A DNA stretch of 64,000 nt from an uncultured Bacteroidaceae bacterium. Lineage in GTDB: Bacteria; Bacteroidota; Bacteroidia; Bacteroidales; Bacteroidaceae. The translations under genes and the position numbers were made by a program. The stretch is from NCBI GenBank assembly GCA_934293005.1, contig CAKQYA010000003.1:1-64000 (forward strand). Reading direction: 5' to 3'. Numbering within the stretch: position 1 is the stretch's first letter; each line of letters begins with the position of its first letter. A model generated the notes under the pieces. It was given only the letters and a program-made list of their open reading frames with translations. It had not been told where the DNA came from and searched no databases. This document shows, in pieces, positions 8,619 to 18,382 of this stretch.

Positions 8619-9236
8619 ATGAAACGAATCATATTCATATCCACCATAATCATGTCGCTTCTTTCTCTTGGCTCTTGCCAGGAGAAAGAAGAGGCTGGTG
8701 AATACGATCATTGGAGGGTGCGCAACCAGGAGTATGTGGATTCTATAGCCCGCTTGGCCGACACGGGGGCATACGGATGGACAAAAATGGTTTCCTACAC
8801 ATTGTCCGACTCTGTAGAATCCATCAACCCCAACAGCAATCACTACATATACATTCAGAAATTGGAACAGGGCGAAGGCACCCGCAAGCCAATGTACAAT
8901 GATTCCATCAGAGTGCATTATCTTGGCCGTCTCATATCATCTGAGTCGTATCCACAGGGACGTATCTTCGGAAAAAGCTACAGCACGTATGAGCTGAACG
9001 AAGCTACAGATGTGCCTACACTGATGGCCCTCAACACAAATGTCACCGGTTTTGCCACAGCAACTCTGCACATGGTTGAAGGCGACAGATGGAAAGTGGT
9101 CATACCTTATTATCTTGGATACGGCGAGAGCGATTACACCTCAGCTGGCATACCAGGATATTCAGCGCTTACATTTGACATCAAGATGGCTCGCATCTAC
9201 AGGTTCCAGATAGACAAGGACACATCATGGCACTAA
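8619..9236 (+). CDS. FKBP-type peptidyl-prolyl isomerase-like lipoprotein
   Basis: A 205-residue lipoprotein with signal peptide and lipobox LGSC (Cys near residue 20). The C-terminal half resembles FKBP isomerases: DSIRVHYLGRLI corresponds to the usual VxVHYTGxL, EGDRWKVVIPYYLGYG to the EGxxxxxxIPxxLAYG block, and IPGYSALTFDIKM to the IPPNSTLVFDVEL end. It may assist folding of exported proteins in the cell envelope. The FKBP aromatic pocket is only partly conserved, so catalytic activity is uncertain. It ends in a long intergenic region with a dispersed repeat. Confidence 0.8.
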   Translation: MKRIIFISTIIMSLLSLGSCQEKEEAGEYDHWRVRNQEYVDSIARLADTGAYGWTKMVSYTLSDSVESINPNSNHYIYIQKLEQGEGTRKPMYNDSIRVHYLGRLISSESYPQGRIFGKSYSTYELNEATDVPTLMALNTNVTGFATATLHMVEGDRWKVVIPYYLGYGESDYTSAGIPGYSALTFDIKMARIYRFQIDKDTSWH

Positions 9237-9474
9237 GCTGAGAGCTTCATCCTGAGAACCCCTCCCGGTTGGACAACAAACCCAATTGAGATATTAAAAT
9301 GAATGCGCACGCAGATACTATACAGGCGAAGAATGCAACAACATTTTTCGCCTTTTCTTTTATTCGAAATCGGTCATAAGACAGAAAAATAAAAATCAAG
9401 TCAATGAATATGGCCTTTGGCATATCTCTGCAAAACAATCCTTATAAAGTCAATGCACGCCTGCAGAATTCTTT

Positions 9475-9638
9475 ATTTAGTTTTTCAAGCATAACACTCA
9501 AAAAAGTATTACGTGATACTTTGCAAAATATCCTCACCCTCATTTTAGTCGAATAAATTGTTTCCATGACCTCTGTTATTATACACACATGGGATGGAAA
9601 GACTTTGGCCCAAACGGTGACAAGAATTGAAAAGAATA
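9475..9638. repeat. Dispersed palindromic element, one-unit copy
   Basis: This copy aligns along its length with 28180-28394. Shared blocks are TTTAGTTTTTCAAGCAT at the left, a 22-bp unit whose core AAGTATTACGTGATACTT is near-palindromic, then ATCCT, a TTGTTTCCATGACCT block and a block around GAAAGACTTTGG and AAGAATTGAAAAGAATA. Here only one hairpin unit is present, against three in the copies near 28.2 and 52.9 kb. The element is non-coding and lies between convergent genes. Confidence 0.8.
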
Positions 9639-9722
9639 AGCCCAATCTTCTAATGACCGAAATTAGAAAATGACAAGAAGTTTTTTCTAAGGAGCGATTG
9701 GGGTTCAACAGGCCACATACAG

Positions 9723-9769
9723 AACAATGGGCATTTCTTAACTTAGCAGCTTAAGAAATGCCCATTGTT
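9723..9769. terminator. 19-bp perfect hairpin between FKBP and asd genes
   Basis: Arms 9723-9741 and 9751-9769 are fully complementary (AACAATGGGCATTTCTTAA on the plus strand) with a 9-nt loop. It is close to the 3' end of asd on the minus strand and probably ends or protects that transcript. Neither side has a long T-run. Confidence 0.7.
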
Positions 9770-9821
9770 TGAAAGTTCATGATATACTATATGCAATATA
9801 TCTGTAACAGCCGTATACAGA

Positions 9822-10835
9822 TTATTTCTTTATGTCGCCGACCTTCACAAGATACTCAGCAATCTGCACAGCGTTGAGAGCAGCGCCCTTCTTTATCTGG
9901 TCACCAGAAAGCCAGAAAGTAAGACCATTCTCGTTGGCGATGTCTTTGCGCACACGACCTACATACACATCATCCTTGCCAGCTGTGAAGAGAGGCATCG
10001 GATACTTTTGATTCTTTGGGTCATCAATAAGTGTGACGCCATCAGCAGCTGCGATGGCCTTCTGAGCCTCCTCAACTGTGATTGGATTCTCAGTCTCAAT
10101 CCACACAGCCTCAGAGTGAGCACGGAGAGAAGATATACGCACACACATAGCAGAGCACTTGGCATCGGTGTGCATGATCTTTTTCGTTTCATTAAACATC
10201 TTCATCTCTTCCTTTGTGTATCCATTGTCCTGGAACACGTCTATCTGAGGAATGACATTGTAGGCCAACTGATAAGCAAACTTGTTGACAGTAGGTTCCT
10301 TGCCTTCCACAATGTCCTTATACTGCTGCTGAAGTTCTGCCATAGCTGCAGCACCTGCACCAGATGCGCTCTGATAGCTTGCGACATGTATGCGCTGTAT
10401 GTGGCTCAGCTTCTCCAGAGGCTGGAGCACAACCACCATCATAATAGTTGTGCAGTTAGGATTGGCAATGATGCCACGTGGTCGGTTGAGAGCATCTGAG
10501 GCATTGCACTCAGGCACCACCAATGGCACATCGTCGTCCATGCGGAACGCACTCGAGTTGTCAATCATTACTGCTCCATACTTTGTAATATCCTCAGCAA
10601 ATTCTTTTGATGTGCCGGCACCGGCTGAAGTGAACGCAATGTCGACACCTTTGAAATCGTCGCCATGTTTGAGAAGCTGTACCTCATATTCCTTTCCACG
10701 GAAAGTGTACTTTGTGCCAGCGCTGCGTGTTGAGCCAAAGAGCACAAGATCATCTACTGGGAAATTTCTCTCATCAAGAACACGAAGTAATTCCTGTCCT
10801 ACAGCGCCACTTGCGCCTACGATTGCTACTTTCAT
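9822..10835 (-). CDS. asd: Aspartate-semialdehyde dehydrogenase
   Basis: A 337-residue NADP-dependent enzyme converting aspartyl phosphate to aspartate semialdehyde, the branch point to lysine/peptidoglycan, threonine and methionine. The N-terminal [14 protein letters not shown] nucleotide-binding motif, the catalytic Cys in NPNCTTIM, and [16 protein letters not shown] are clear. The ATG at 10835 gives the canonical [10 protein letters not shown] start; the frame continues 10 codons upstream without family similarity. Products feed dapB (30749-31504) and metK (43815-45140) in this window. A TAATTTTG -7 box lies upstream at 10887-10880. Confidence 0.96.
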   Translation of the reverse strand: MKVAIVGASGAVGQELLRVLDERNFPVDDLVLFGSTRSAGTKYTFRGKEYEVQLLKHGDDFKGVDIAFTSAGAGTSKEFAEDITKYGAVMIDNSSAFRMDDDVPLVVPECNASDALNRPRGIIANPNCTTIMMVVVLQPLEKLSHIQRIHVASYQSASGAGAAAMAELQQQYKDIVEGKEPTVNKFAYQLAYNVIPQIDVFQDNGYTKEEMKMFNETKKIMHTDAKCSAMCVRISSLRAHSEAVWIETENPITVEEAQKAIAAADGVTLIDDPKNQKYPMPLFTAGKDDVYVGRVRKDIANENGLTFWLSGDQIKKGAALNAVQIAEYLVKVGDIKK

Positions 10836-10879
10836 CTTATTTACTTTAAAATTACATGTTATCAATTAAAAAAGCGATG

Positions 10880-10887
10880 CAAAATTA
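10880..10887 (-). promoter_or_regulatory. -7 box of the asd promoter
   Basis: On the minus strand this reads TAATTTTG, matching TAnnTTTG, 45 bp before the asd start. No matching -33 TTTG was found. Confidence 0.45.
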
Positions 10888-10930
10888 CAACTTTTAATAT
10901 AAAAATGAAAGAAGAATGGGCATAAATGTG

Positions 10931-10938
10931 TATATTTG
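10931..10938 (+). promoter_or_regulatory. -7 box of the antiporter promoter
   Basis: TATATTTG followed by CA matches the Bacteroidales -7 consensus, about 60 bp before the antiporter start. With the asd box it forms a compact divergent promoter region. Confidence 0.5.
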
Positions 10939-10999
10939 CATAAAATTCACATCAGTGGATACAAAAAGCAACGTTTAAAGAACAACTATAGCTAACATT

Positions 11000-13147
11000 T
11001 TGGACGCAATCACCACTTTTCAGTATTTACCCATCACCAATCCGACATGGATATTCTTCCTTGTTCTATGCGTGATATTGTTCGCCCCTATGGTTTTCAG
11101 CAAGCTGCACATTCCACATCTCACAGGAATGATATTGGCAGGTGTGCTTATAGGCGAACATGGAATAAACCTTCTCGAGCGTGACGCCTCTTTTGAAATA
11201 TTCGGCAAAGTAGGCATCTATTTCATCATGTTTCTTGCTGGCTTGGAGTTGAATCTCCAAAGTTTGAAACAAAACAGAGTGAGAGGCATCACTTTTGGAG
11301 CCATCACCACTATCATCCCATTCATCTTTGGATACGTAGCCGGCTATTATTTCCTCGGCTACAGCGTGCAGGCTTCGTTGCTCTTAGCATGCATTCTGGC
11401 CTCTCACACGTTGGTGGCATACCCCATAGCGAGCCGGTATGGACTTGGCAAGTCACCCGCTGTGACCATATCTGTGGTTGCCACAATGCTGGCTTTGCTG
11501 TTTGCCTTGATGTTTCTCGCAGGTCTGTCAGGCACTGTGAGGGGCAATGCGGGTGTTTGGTTCTGGACATTCTTTGTGGTTAAGTTTGCCGCATACATCT
11601 TTGGCCTGTTCTTCTTGTTGCCAAAACTGTTAAGATTGTTCTACCGCAGATACAGCGAGCCCATTTTGCAATTCACATTCACCCTGGCAATAGTGCTCTT
11701 CTCTGCGGCATCGGCAGAGATGTGCGGCTTTGAAGGCATACTCGGCGCCTTTCTTGCAGGACTGGTGCTTAACAGGTTTGTCCCTAAGACATCACCACTG
11801 ATGAGCAGGATAGAGTTTGTGGGCAATGCTCTTTTCATTCCCTACTTCCTTATAGGCGTGGGCATGTTAGTCAACGTGTCTCCATTGTTTCATGGATACA
11901 AAGCAGTTGTAGTTGTGATTGTCATGATTTTAGCTGCCACCATCTCAAAATTTCTGGCTGCATACATCAGCAGAAAAATCTTCCGCATGTCTCATTATGA
12001 AGGCGTGATGATGTTTGGACTCACCGAGGCGCATGCAGCAGGAGCTCTTGCCATGGTGATGGTGGGCGTCAAACTTGAGATAGAAGCAGGTGTGCCACTA
12101 ATGAACAACGAGGTGCTTGATGGCGTGGTCATGACCATACTACTCTCTTGCGTTATAAGTTCCATTGCCACAGATCAAGCAGCAAAGCGCTTGAAAGTTG
12201 AGTTGGAACGCACCAATGATGGAAAGAGACACGACAGCACATCGCTTGACGATGAAAAGATACTCATTCCCATTAACGACACGAGCAATATTGAAGCCAT
12301 CATGAACACAGCATTCATGATGCGCAACAGACAATTGAACAGAGGGCTCATCTGTCTTAACATCATCAACGATGCTGACATGAGCGACAAGACACAAGCT
12401 CACAGCAGAGAGTGTCTCGAAGCTGCAGCCAGATACGCCACAGCAGCCGATGTGCCTATACAGACACAGACCAGACTGGCTGTAAACTTTGTGACAGCCA
12501 CAGTTCACGCCTTCCATGAGAACAATGCCAGCGAAGTGCTCATAGGCTTGCATCACAAACAAAATAACGACGAGACATTCCTCGGTCTCTTTGCAAGAGG
12601 ACTGGTTGACAAACTATTAAGGCAGATCATCATCATCAACATGCACATGCCAACCAACACTATCAGGCGGATTTTGGTGGCCGTTCCAGAGAAGGCTGAA
12701 TATGAAAAAGGATTCTACCGATGGATAAATCGCATAGCACGCATAGCCGAAGATCTTGGATGCGTAATAGCATTCTATGCTCCAGAAGAGACAAACCATC
12801 TCATTCTTGGATATATGAAAGAACGCCACAAGACGGCTCGTGCAGAGTATGAGCTGCTTGAGTCATGGTCCGACTTCCCTGCCCTCCGCCACGAACTGAA
12901 TAAAGACCACCTTCTCGTTGTGGTTACTGCACGCAAAGGCAGCATTTCGTTCCAAAACGCTTTCACTCAGATACCACAGCAAATAAAAAATCACTTCGCC
13001 AACAACAGTCTGATGATCATCTTCCCAGACCAGATGGAGGAGAACAATGACGTTCAGGTATTCTCAGACCCTCACAACTACGACAGGGCCACTTCTCCAA
13101 GTCGAATCAGCAGGTGGCTAAGCAAATGGATTGGAGAGATGGGATAA
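11000..13147 (+). CDS. Kef/CPA2-type cation:proton antiporter with universal-stress-like tail
   Basis: A 715-residue protein. Residues about 15-400 form a monovalent cation:proton antiporter domain of about 12-13 membrane helices, with family segments such as HIPHLTGMILAGVLIGEHG, FLAGLELNLQSLK and GFEGILGAFLAGLVLNRFVP. Residues about 420-700 look like soluble universal-stress-protein modules (starts KILIPINDTSNIEAIMNTA and RRILVAVPEK). It would exchange Na+ or K+ for protons across the inner membrane. No in-frame ATG occurs near the 5' end; translation most likely starts at TTG (11000), with ATT at 10997 as a less likely alternative. Confidence 0.88.
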   Translation: MDAITTFQYLPITNPTWIFFLVLCVILFAPMVFSKLHIPHLTGMILAGVLIGEHGINLLERDASFEIFGKVGIYFIMFLAGLELNLQSLKQNRVRGITFGAITTIIPFIFGYVAGYYFLGYSVQASLLLACILASHTLVAYPIASRYGLGKSPAVTISVVATMLALLFALMFLAGLSGTVRGNAGVWFWTFFVVKFAAYIFGLFFLLPKLLRLFYRRYSEPILQFTFTLAIVLFSAASAEMCGFEGILGAFLAGLVLNRFVPKTSPLMSRIEFVGNALFIPYFLIGVGMLVNVSPLFHGYKAVVVVIVMILAATISKFLAAYISRKIFRMSHYEGVMMFGLTEAHAAGALAMVMVGVKLEIEAGVPLMNNEVLDGVVMTILLSCVISSIATDQAAKRLKVELERTNDGKRHDSTSLDDEKILIPINDTSNIEAIMNTAFMMRNRQLNRGLICLNIINDADMSDKTQAHSRECLEAAARYATAADVPIQTQTRLAVNFVTATVHAFHENNASEVLIGLHHKQNNDETFLGLFARGLVDKLLRQIIIINMHMPTNTIRRILVAVPEKAEYEKGFYRWINRIARIAEDLGCVIAFYAPEETNHLILGYMKERHKTARAEYELLESWSDFPALRHELNKDHLLVVVTARKGSISFQNAFTQIPQQIKNHFANNSLMIIFPDQMEENNDVQVFSDPHNYDRATSPSRISRWLSKWIGEMG

Positions 13148-13291
13148 GACATTGCAGAATGCCGAAAAAAAACAAGAACGCTAAAGTGTGTGGCTTCAAT
13201 CCTTACAAAAACAAAAAGGTTGTCAAAGCATGAATAACACACATTGCAATCAGAAACTATTTATTGAATTAAAAGATAATCCATCCAATCT

Positions 13292-14005
13292 ATGATTGAA
13301 ATAAAAAATATCACCAAAAACTTTGGCAAGCTGGAAGTGCTTAAAGGCATAGACCTCTCCATCAATGACGGTGAGATAGTGAGCATCGTGGGTCCTTCTG
13401 GTGCTGGAAAAACAACATTGCTGCAGATAATGGGCACACTCGACACTCCCGACACAGGCAGCGTCATCATCAATGGCACCGACACAACCACATTGAAGGA
13501 CAAGGAACTGGCAAAATTCCGCAATCTGAATTTAGGTTTCGTATTCCAGTTCCACCAGCTTCTTCCTGAGTTCACTGCTTTGGAAAATGTGTGCATGCCA
13601 GCCATGATTGCTGGCAAGAATTTCCCTTATGGAGGGAAAGCAGACGCTATGAAGAGGGCAAAAGAGCTACTCGATTTTCTTGGTCTGAGCGACCGTGCAA
13701 GCCATAAGCCAGCAGAAATGTCTGGCGGAGAGAAACAAAGGGTCGCTGTGGCGCGGGCATTGATCAACAATCCATCAATAATCCTTGCAGACGAGCCATC
13801 TGGCTCATTAGATTCGAGAAACAAAGATGAGTTGCATCAGCTGTTCTTCGACTTGAGAGACAAATATGGACAAACATTCGTCATAGTTACACATGATGAA
13901 AGCCTATCAAAAATAACGGACAGAACTATTCACATTAAAGACGGACTTATAGACAATGAAAAAACTACAATTGGGAAAGAGGAATCAACTGAAGGTCTTG
14001 CGTGA
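13292..14005 (+). CDS. lolD: ABC transporter ATPase, LolD-like
   Basis: A 237-residue ATP-binding subunit with Walker [11 protein letters not shown]-loop [18 protein letters not shown], signature [14 protein letters not shown], Walker [10 protein letters not shown] and the switch His in VTHDE. The combination of [13 protein letters not shown] and [10 protein letters not shown] is typical of LolD, the ATPase that powers lipoprotein release to the outer membrane; MacB-type exporters are the main alternative. No LolC/E permease gene is adjacent, as is common in Bacteroidota. The last 50 bases overlap the start of the next gene in another frame. Confidence 0.85.
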   Translation: MIEIKNITKNFGKLEVLKGIDLSINDGEIVSIVGPSGAGKTTLLQIMGTLDTPDTGSVIINGTDTTTLKDKELAKFRNLNLGFVFQFHQLLPEFTALENVCMPAMIAGKNFPYGGKADAMKRAKELLDFLGLSDRASHKPAEMSGGEKQRVAVARALINNPSIILADEPSGSLDSRNKDELHQLFFDLRDKYGQTFVIVTHDESLSKITDRTIHIKDGLIDNEKTTIGKEESTEGLA

Positions 14006-14690
14006 AAAAGACCACGGTGTATATTTAGAGGGAGGAGAAATCGGTGACATCCTTCTGCCAAAACGCTATGTGCCTGCAGGCACACATGTTGGCGATATTC
14101 TCGACGTGTTCCTATACCTTGACCAGGAGGAACGTCTTGTGGCAACCACAGAGCATCCACTAATCGAAGTGGGCCAGTTTGCATACCTCGAATGCACATG
14201 GGTCAACGAATATGGAGCATATCTCAACTGGGGCCTCATGAAAGACCTCTTTTGCCCATTCAGAGAACAAAAAATACGCATGCAGAAAGGCAAGAGGTAT
14301 CAGGTCTATTGCTATATCGACGACAAGACATACCGCATAGTTTGCTCAAGCAAAATCGATAAGTTCCAAAAGGCCATTACAGAGAACATCGATCCAAACA
14401 CAAAAAACAACGACGACAGACGCTTCGCTGACAGAGGCACGCCTGTGGACAGAACTGTGCTTATAGGCGACTTCTCTACCCGATTATTCGAACAACTCAA
14501 ACTGTCAGGAAATGGTTTCTTGCCATACCATGACAAATCGCCAGCAGAGGATATATATGAGACATTTGGCGTGAGCAAAAAAGTATTCAAGCAGGCCATA
14601 GGCGACCTTTATCGCCAAGAACTCATAACATTAAAACCAGACGGCATCGAGTTGACCGTGAAAGGCAAAACAACAGGAGTGGAGGAATAA
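13956..14690 (+). CDS. CvfB-like S1 RNA-binding protein
   Basis: A 244-residue protein with S1-type OB folds. It begins with [19 protein letters not shown] and [11 protein letters not shown], the family-typical opening of the CvfB/YitL group, and ends in a winged-helix-like segment ([27 protein letters not shown]). These proteins bind RNA; CvfB affects virulence gene expression in staphylococci, but the role in Bacteroidales is unknown. At 244 residues it is somewhat shorter than Firmicute members. The start at 13956 lies inside lolD by 50 bp in the +1 frame and fits the conserved N-terminus, so translational coupling is likely. Confidence 0.82.
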   Translation: MKKLQLGKRNQLKVLREKDHGVYLEGGEIGDILLPKRYVPAGTHVGDILDVFLYLDQEERLVATTEHPLIEVGQFAYLECTWVNEYGAYLNWGLMKDLFCPFREQKIRMQKGKRYQVYCYIDDKTYRIVCSSKIDKFQKAITENIDPNTKNNDDRRFADRGTPVDRTVLIGDFSTRLFEQLKLSGNGFLPYHDKSPAEDIYETFGVSKKVFKQAIGDLYRQELITLKPDGIELTVKGKTTGVEE

Positions 14691-14694
14691 AAAA

Positions 14695-16389
14695 ATGAAG
14701 AGACACATCTTTATCACGCTCATTCTGCTCATGGCAGTCTCTATGGCAGGAGCCCAGCCGAAGTTTGCCTCAAAAGCAAGAAAGAGCATCGCAAGCGTGA
14801 ACACCTACGATGCGCATGGCAATCTTCTGCGTCAAGGCACTGCATTCTTCATAGATAAAAGTGGCACAGCCATAGCCGACTATAAGACCTTTAAAGGAGC
14901 ATATAAGGCCACAGTGACAGATGCTGCCGGCAAAATGCACGATGTGAGCTACATCATGGGAGCTGACGATGCCTACTCGATGGTGAAATTCGCTGCCAAC
15001 ATAAAAGGCGTCACACCCTTGACTATTGCAAGCGATGCCCAGACTATCGGCTCTGCCATGCACATCATAGGCAAAGAATCGACAGTGTCAGCCTCTGTAA
15101 GAGACACCTCGATGATACAAGGCAAATATGTGTATTATGGGCTCACTCAAAAAGTGGACGACACATTCATGGGCGCTCCTGTCTTCAACGACAAGGGCAA
15201 TCTTGTGGGAATAGTGCATGCCAATATAGGCGAGAAAAGTTATGTGCTCGACACACGTTTCAGCGAGACGCTGAAGATTGAAGCCATTCCATCCAGCTCA
15301 GCTTCTTTAGCATTGAACAACATCCACATGCCAGCCTCTCTGCCAAACAATCAAGAGGAGGCTCTGGTGTATCTCTATTTCAAGTCAAAGTCGGCAAGCA
15401 ACAGCGAGTATCTCGACATTGTCAACCGATTCACAGCCACCTATCCGCAATGTGCAGAGGGTTATCTGCGTCGCGCCACATTATACATCGACCTTGCATC
15501 ATTTGACAAAGCCGACGAAGACATGAACCGGTACATGTCACTCGTCGCAGACAAGGCCGATGGACATTATAAGGTAGCTTCGCTGATATACGACAAATTG
15601 AGGCTGATGCCAGAACCTGCATACGAAAAGTGGACTTTCGACACAGCCATTGCCCATCTTGACGATGCCGTCAAGACTTTGGCCAGCAACGATGGCAGCA
15701 AAGAGAACGAATCGGCAATACGCAGAAACACTCTGCTGAAAGCACAAATCATGACGAGCAAAGGTGCTTATGATGAAGCCATCAATCTGTTTGAGCAACT
15801 GAACAAAGGCGCACATAAAAATCCGTCTATATTCTATGCCATCAGCATGGCACGCGAGAACAGGGGCGACTCAATCTCAGAAGTCATCGCACCCATCGAC
15901 AGCGCCTTGGCTATGTTTGCCACGCCATTGCCAGCAGAAGCTGCCAAGTATATTCTCCGACGTGGACAGTTGAAAGCCAAAGCCAGCAACTATCGTGAGG
16001 CAGTGACCGACTATAACCAATACAGCTACCTTGTGAACCATCAGGTCAACGACTTGTTCTATTACGAGCGAGCTGTGATAGAGGAAGAAGGCAGAATGTT
16101 TCAGATGGCACTCAATGACATCAACAAAGCAATAGAGATGTCGCCAAGAGTTCCCGACTACCATTTAGAAAGAGCCATTATATGCATTAGTGTAAGCATG
16201 ATTGACGAAAGCATCGAGTCGTGCGACAATGTGATTAAACTTAATCCTGACATACCCGATGCATACCGCATACTTGGATATGCAAAGTATAAGAAAGGCG
16301 ACATTGAGAAAGCAAAGGCTTATCTTCAGAAAGCCATTGACATGAACGATGAAAGCGCAAAGACCATCATGAAGTCTTTGTTCAAATGA
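14695..16389 (+). CDS. Secreted TPR protein with inactive trypsin-like domain
   Basis: A 564-residue exported protein with a signal peptide ending near AGAQ (residue 21). Residues about 28-195 look like a trypsin/HtrA-type fold (GTAFFIDKSGTAIADYKTF, DDAYSMVKF, DDTFMGAPVFNDKGNLVGIVH). The catalytic His expected near residue 64 and the Ser expected near 159 are replaced (Lys or neighbour, and Met), while the Asp near 92 is kept. It is therefore probably a pseudoprotease. Residues about 215-560 are tetratricopeptide repeats. A binding or scaffold role in the periplasm is inferred. The ATG at 14695 follows the S1 gene stop by 4 bp, so the two are likely cotranscribed. Confidence 0.75.
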   Translation: MKRHIFITLILLMAVSMAGAQPKFASKARKSIASVNTYDAHGNLLRQGTAFFIDKSGTAIADYKTFKGAYKATVTDAAGKMHDVSYIMGADDAYSMVKFAANIKGVTPLTIASDAQTIGSAMHIIGKESTVSASVRDTSMIQGKYVYYGLTQKVDDTFMGAPVFNDKGNLVGIVHANIGEKSYVLDTRFSETLKIEAIPSSSASLALNNIHMPASLPNNQEEALVYLYFKSKSASNSEYLDIVNRFTATYPQCAEGYLRRATLYIDLASFDKADEDMNRYMSLVADKADGHYKVASLIYDKLRLMPEPAYEKWTFDTAIAHLDDAVKTLASNDGSKENESAIRRNTLLKAQIMTSKGAYDEAINLFEQLNKGAHKNPSIFYAISMARENRGDSISEVIAPIDSALAMFATPLPAEAAKYILRRGQLKAKASNYREAVTDYNQYSYLVNHQVNDLFYYERAVIEEEGRMFQMALNDINKAIEMSPRVPDYHLERAIICISVSMIDESIESCDNVIKLNPDIPDAYRILGYAKYKKGDIEKAKAYLQKAIDMNDESAKTIMKSLFK

Positions 16390-16393
16390 CATA

Positions 16394-16431
16394 TTTAACC
16401 CAAATCGGTCTAATGACCGATTTGGGTTAAA
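16394..16431. repeat. 17-bp perfect hairpin, AATCGGTC/GACCGATT family
   Basis: Arms 16394-16410 (TTTAACCCAAATCGGTC) and 16415-16431 are perfectly complementary with loop TAAT. It lies directly after the TPR gene stop and has no U-run. Related hairpins occur at 19776-19806 and in fragments at 9649-9660 and near 47770. It could be a 3'-end structure or a protein-binding dyad. Confidence 0.7.
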
Positions 16432-16461
16432 CCATGTGCTTCATAAAAGCATGAATGCACA

Positions 16462-16494
16462 AAAAATGGCGGAACTGTTTGTTCCGCCATTTTT
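16462..16494. terminator. Bidirectional intrinsic terminator, TPR gene / nhaD
   Basis: Arms 16462-16475 and 16481-16494 (AAAAATGGCGGAAC with its complement) form a 14-bp stem with loop TGTTT. A-runs and T-runs flank it on both sides, as expected for a terminator serving both convergent genes. Confidence 0.85.
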
Positions 16495-16507
16495 CTTTCC
16501 ATTCACT

Positions 16508-17845
16508 TTATGCAATGGCATGCATCAGCCAATACGACACCATGCCTGCAATATAACCTATCAACGCAAGCCAAGAGACACGGCGGAGATACCACATGAA
16601 GGTCATCCGCTCAAGACCCATCACAATGACACCTGCTGCAGAACCTATCACGAGAAGACTGCCACCTGTGCCTGCGCAGTAGGCAAGGAGATTCCAGAAA
16701 TCACCGTCTTGAACAAAATTTTGCAACATGCCTGTAGCCGTAGCTGGCTCTATATTGTACATTCCCATAGCACTTGCCACGAGCGGCACATTGTCAACTA
16801 CAGACGACAATATTCCGATTATGGCATTCACCACATACACATCGCCATGGAATGTATTATCAAGCCAATCGCCAAAGAGACGAAGCGCTCCAGTCTGGCC
16901 CAGCGCACCTACAGCCAACAGTATGCCTAAGAAGAACAGTATGGTTGTCATGTCAATCTTGTGAAGGATGCTTGACACATTAGCCTTGGTGTTTTTCTTA
17001 GTAATCTTGTGGCTGCGGCGTAAAGCCACCTCTGTGAATATCCAAAGTACGCTGAGCAAAGCCAAGATGCCAACAAATGGCGGAAGTCCTGTCACACTGT
17101 GGAAGATGGGCACGAGCACAAGTCCTCCAACACCAAGCGCGAAGATGCAGATCCTGATGCGTCGTGAGAACACAAACAAATCCGATTGCGCTTGCGCAAT
17201 GCGTTCCTCTGCACCTTTTTTTGCATCAGGAGTGACAGCCATTCCCTTTAGTCGCATTGACACAATGACGGCCGGAATCACGACACTGACAAGAGATGGC
17301 ACAAGTATGCTTGTGATAATGCCTGTTGACGACACACAGCCTTTAATCCAAAGCATTATGGTGGTGACATCGCCAATAGGCGAGAATGCGCCTCCCGAAT
17401 TGGCTGCTAAGACCACCATGCCTGCAAGCATAAGCCTCTGTTCGTGGTCATCGATGAGTTTACGGAGAATCATGACCATAACAATGGTTGTGGTCATGTT
17501 GTCAAGCACGGCAGATAGGATGAACGTCACCCCAACAATCTCCCATAAAAGAACCCTCAGATTCTTAGTGTGCAGATAGCGCGACACAAATTTGAAGCCG
17601 CCATTCGTGTCGACGACTTCCACTATAGCCATTGCTCCCATAAGGAAGAGAATGGTCTCGCAGGTCTCACCTACATAAGGCAAAAACACTTCTTCGGCTG
17701 ATTGCCCAGGGTTGGCAAGCACATAGAGTGTCCAGCATGCCACAGACATAAACAAAGCTATGGCAGCCTTGTTGACCTTAATAACATTTTCGAGCACTAT
17801 GAAAACATAGCCTACCACAAATGTTGCAATAATTGAGTGCATCAT
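16508..17845 (-). CDS. nhaD: NhaD-family Na+/H+ antiporter
   Basis: A 445-residue integral membrane protein with about 12 hydrophobic segments. Family hallmarks are GETCETILFLMGAMAIVEVVD, SAVLDNMTTTIVMVMILRKL, NSGGAFSPIGDVTTIMLW and, in the second half, VDNVPLVASAMGMY. The repeated DN pairs (LDNMTT, VDNVPL) are typical ion-binding positions in this superfamily. It would expel Na+ in exchange for protons at the inner membrane. Length is usual for Bacteroidota NhaD. It is the last gene of a minus-strand run ending at the terminator 16462-16494. The double Met start leaves 17845 or 17842 possible. Confidence 0.92.
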   Translation of the reverse strand: MMHSIIATFVVGYVFIVLENVIKVNKAAIALFMSVACWTLYVLANPGQSAEEVFLPYVGETCETILFLMGAMAIVEVVDTNGGFKFVSRYLHTKNLRVLLWEIVGVTFILSAVLDNMTTTIVMVMILRKLIDDHEQRLMLAGMVVLAANSGGAFSPIGDVTTIMLWIKGCVSSTGIITSILVPSLVSVVIPAVIVSMRLKGMAVTPDAKKGAEERIAQAQSDLFVFSRRIRICIFALGVGGLVLVPIFHSVTGLPPFVGILALLSVLWIFTEVALRRSHKITKKNTKANVSSILHKIDMTTILFFLGILLAVGALGQTGALRLFGDWLDNTFHGDVYVVNAIIGILSSVVDNVPLVASAMGMYNIEPATATGMLQNFVQDGDFWNLLAYCAGTGGSLLVIGSAAGVIVMGLERMTFMWYLRRVSWLALIGYIAGMVSYWLMHAIA

Positions 17846-18002
17846 AAACTAATACTTATTTTAAAATCCTTTACTTGTGTTTTCTTTACTCCCAATCCAT
17901 CATTATAACATATTGTTCATATAACCATGTGGCATATGTTTCTTGCAATCGCTGCTGCGGATTGCATATTTTGATGATTGGCATAGCTCTAACCTCCATT
18001 GT

Positions 18003-18191
18003 TTACTTCCTGCTTGGCAATGCAACCACAAAGCCGACAAAGACATTTATGGAGCCAAGCACTATCAGCGCATGCCGCAGCATGAAGTGCTGGTCAAGAT
18101 TGATAAAAAACGGCATCTGCATCAGCAGCGTGCCAACAAGAAACAATGCCAATCCTAACACTATTTTCTGCTTGTGAGTCATCTTTTTCAT
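18003..18191 (-). CDS. Small two-helix membrane protein, unknown
   Basis: A 62-residue frame (MKKMTHKQKIVLGLALFLVG...). It has a basic N-terminus and two hydrophobic segments at about residues 10-27 and 38-58, separated by a short polar loop, and ends in PSRK. It has the look of a real small inner-membrane protein rather than a shadow, since no other frame is coding here. It sits upstream of nhaD on the same strand with a 157-bp gap. I do not recognise a family. The start may be 18191 or 18182. Confidence 0.55.
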   Translation of the reverse strand: MKKMTHKQKIVLGLALFLVGTLLMQMPFFINLDQHFMLRHALIVLGSINVFVGFVVALPSRK

Positions 18192-18382
18192 AATCTTCTA
18201 TTTGATTGAAAGCAAGTGTCACTCCAAACGCCATTTGTCATTTCGATATATGAAAATGACAATGAACACTTACTCATTACACAAAATTGATGCCAACAGC
18301 AACACATGCCATCAGCGCATCACATCAAGCCACACATCTCATCATGACGTATGGCACAGATAAACAAATATGAAAAAATTGA

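Larger units (their letters stand above)
9237..9821. other. Long 3'-3' intergenic region holding a dispersed element and a hairpin
   Basis: No gene is supported in these 585 bp between the FKBP gene and asd, which converge. The stretch contains one copy of a dispersed palindromic element (9475-9638), a short segment TCTAATGACCGA (9649-9660) also found in the hairpin at 16394-16431, and a 19-bp perfect hairpin at 9723-9769. Minus-strand frames here are short and featureless. Confidence 0.7.
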
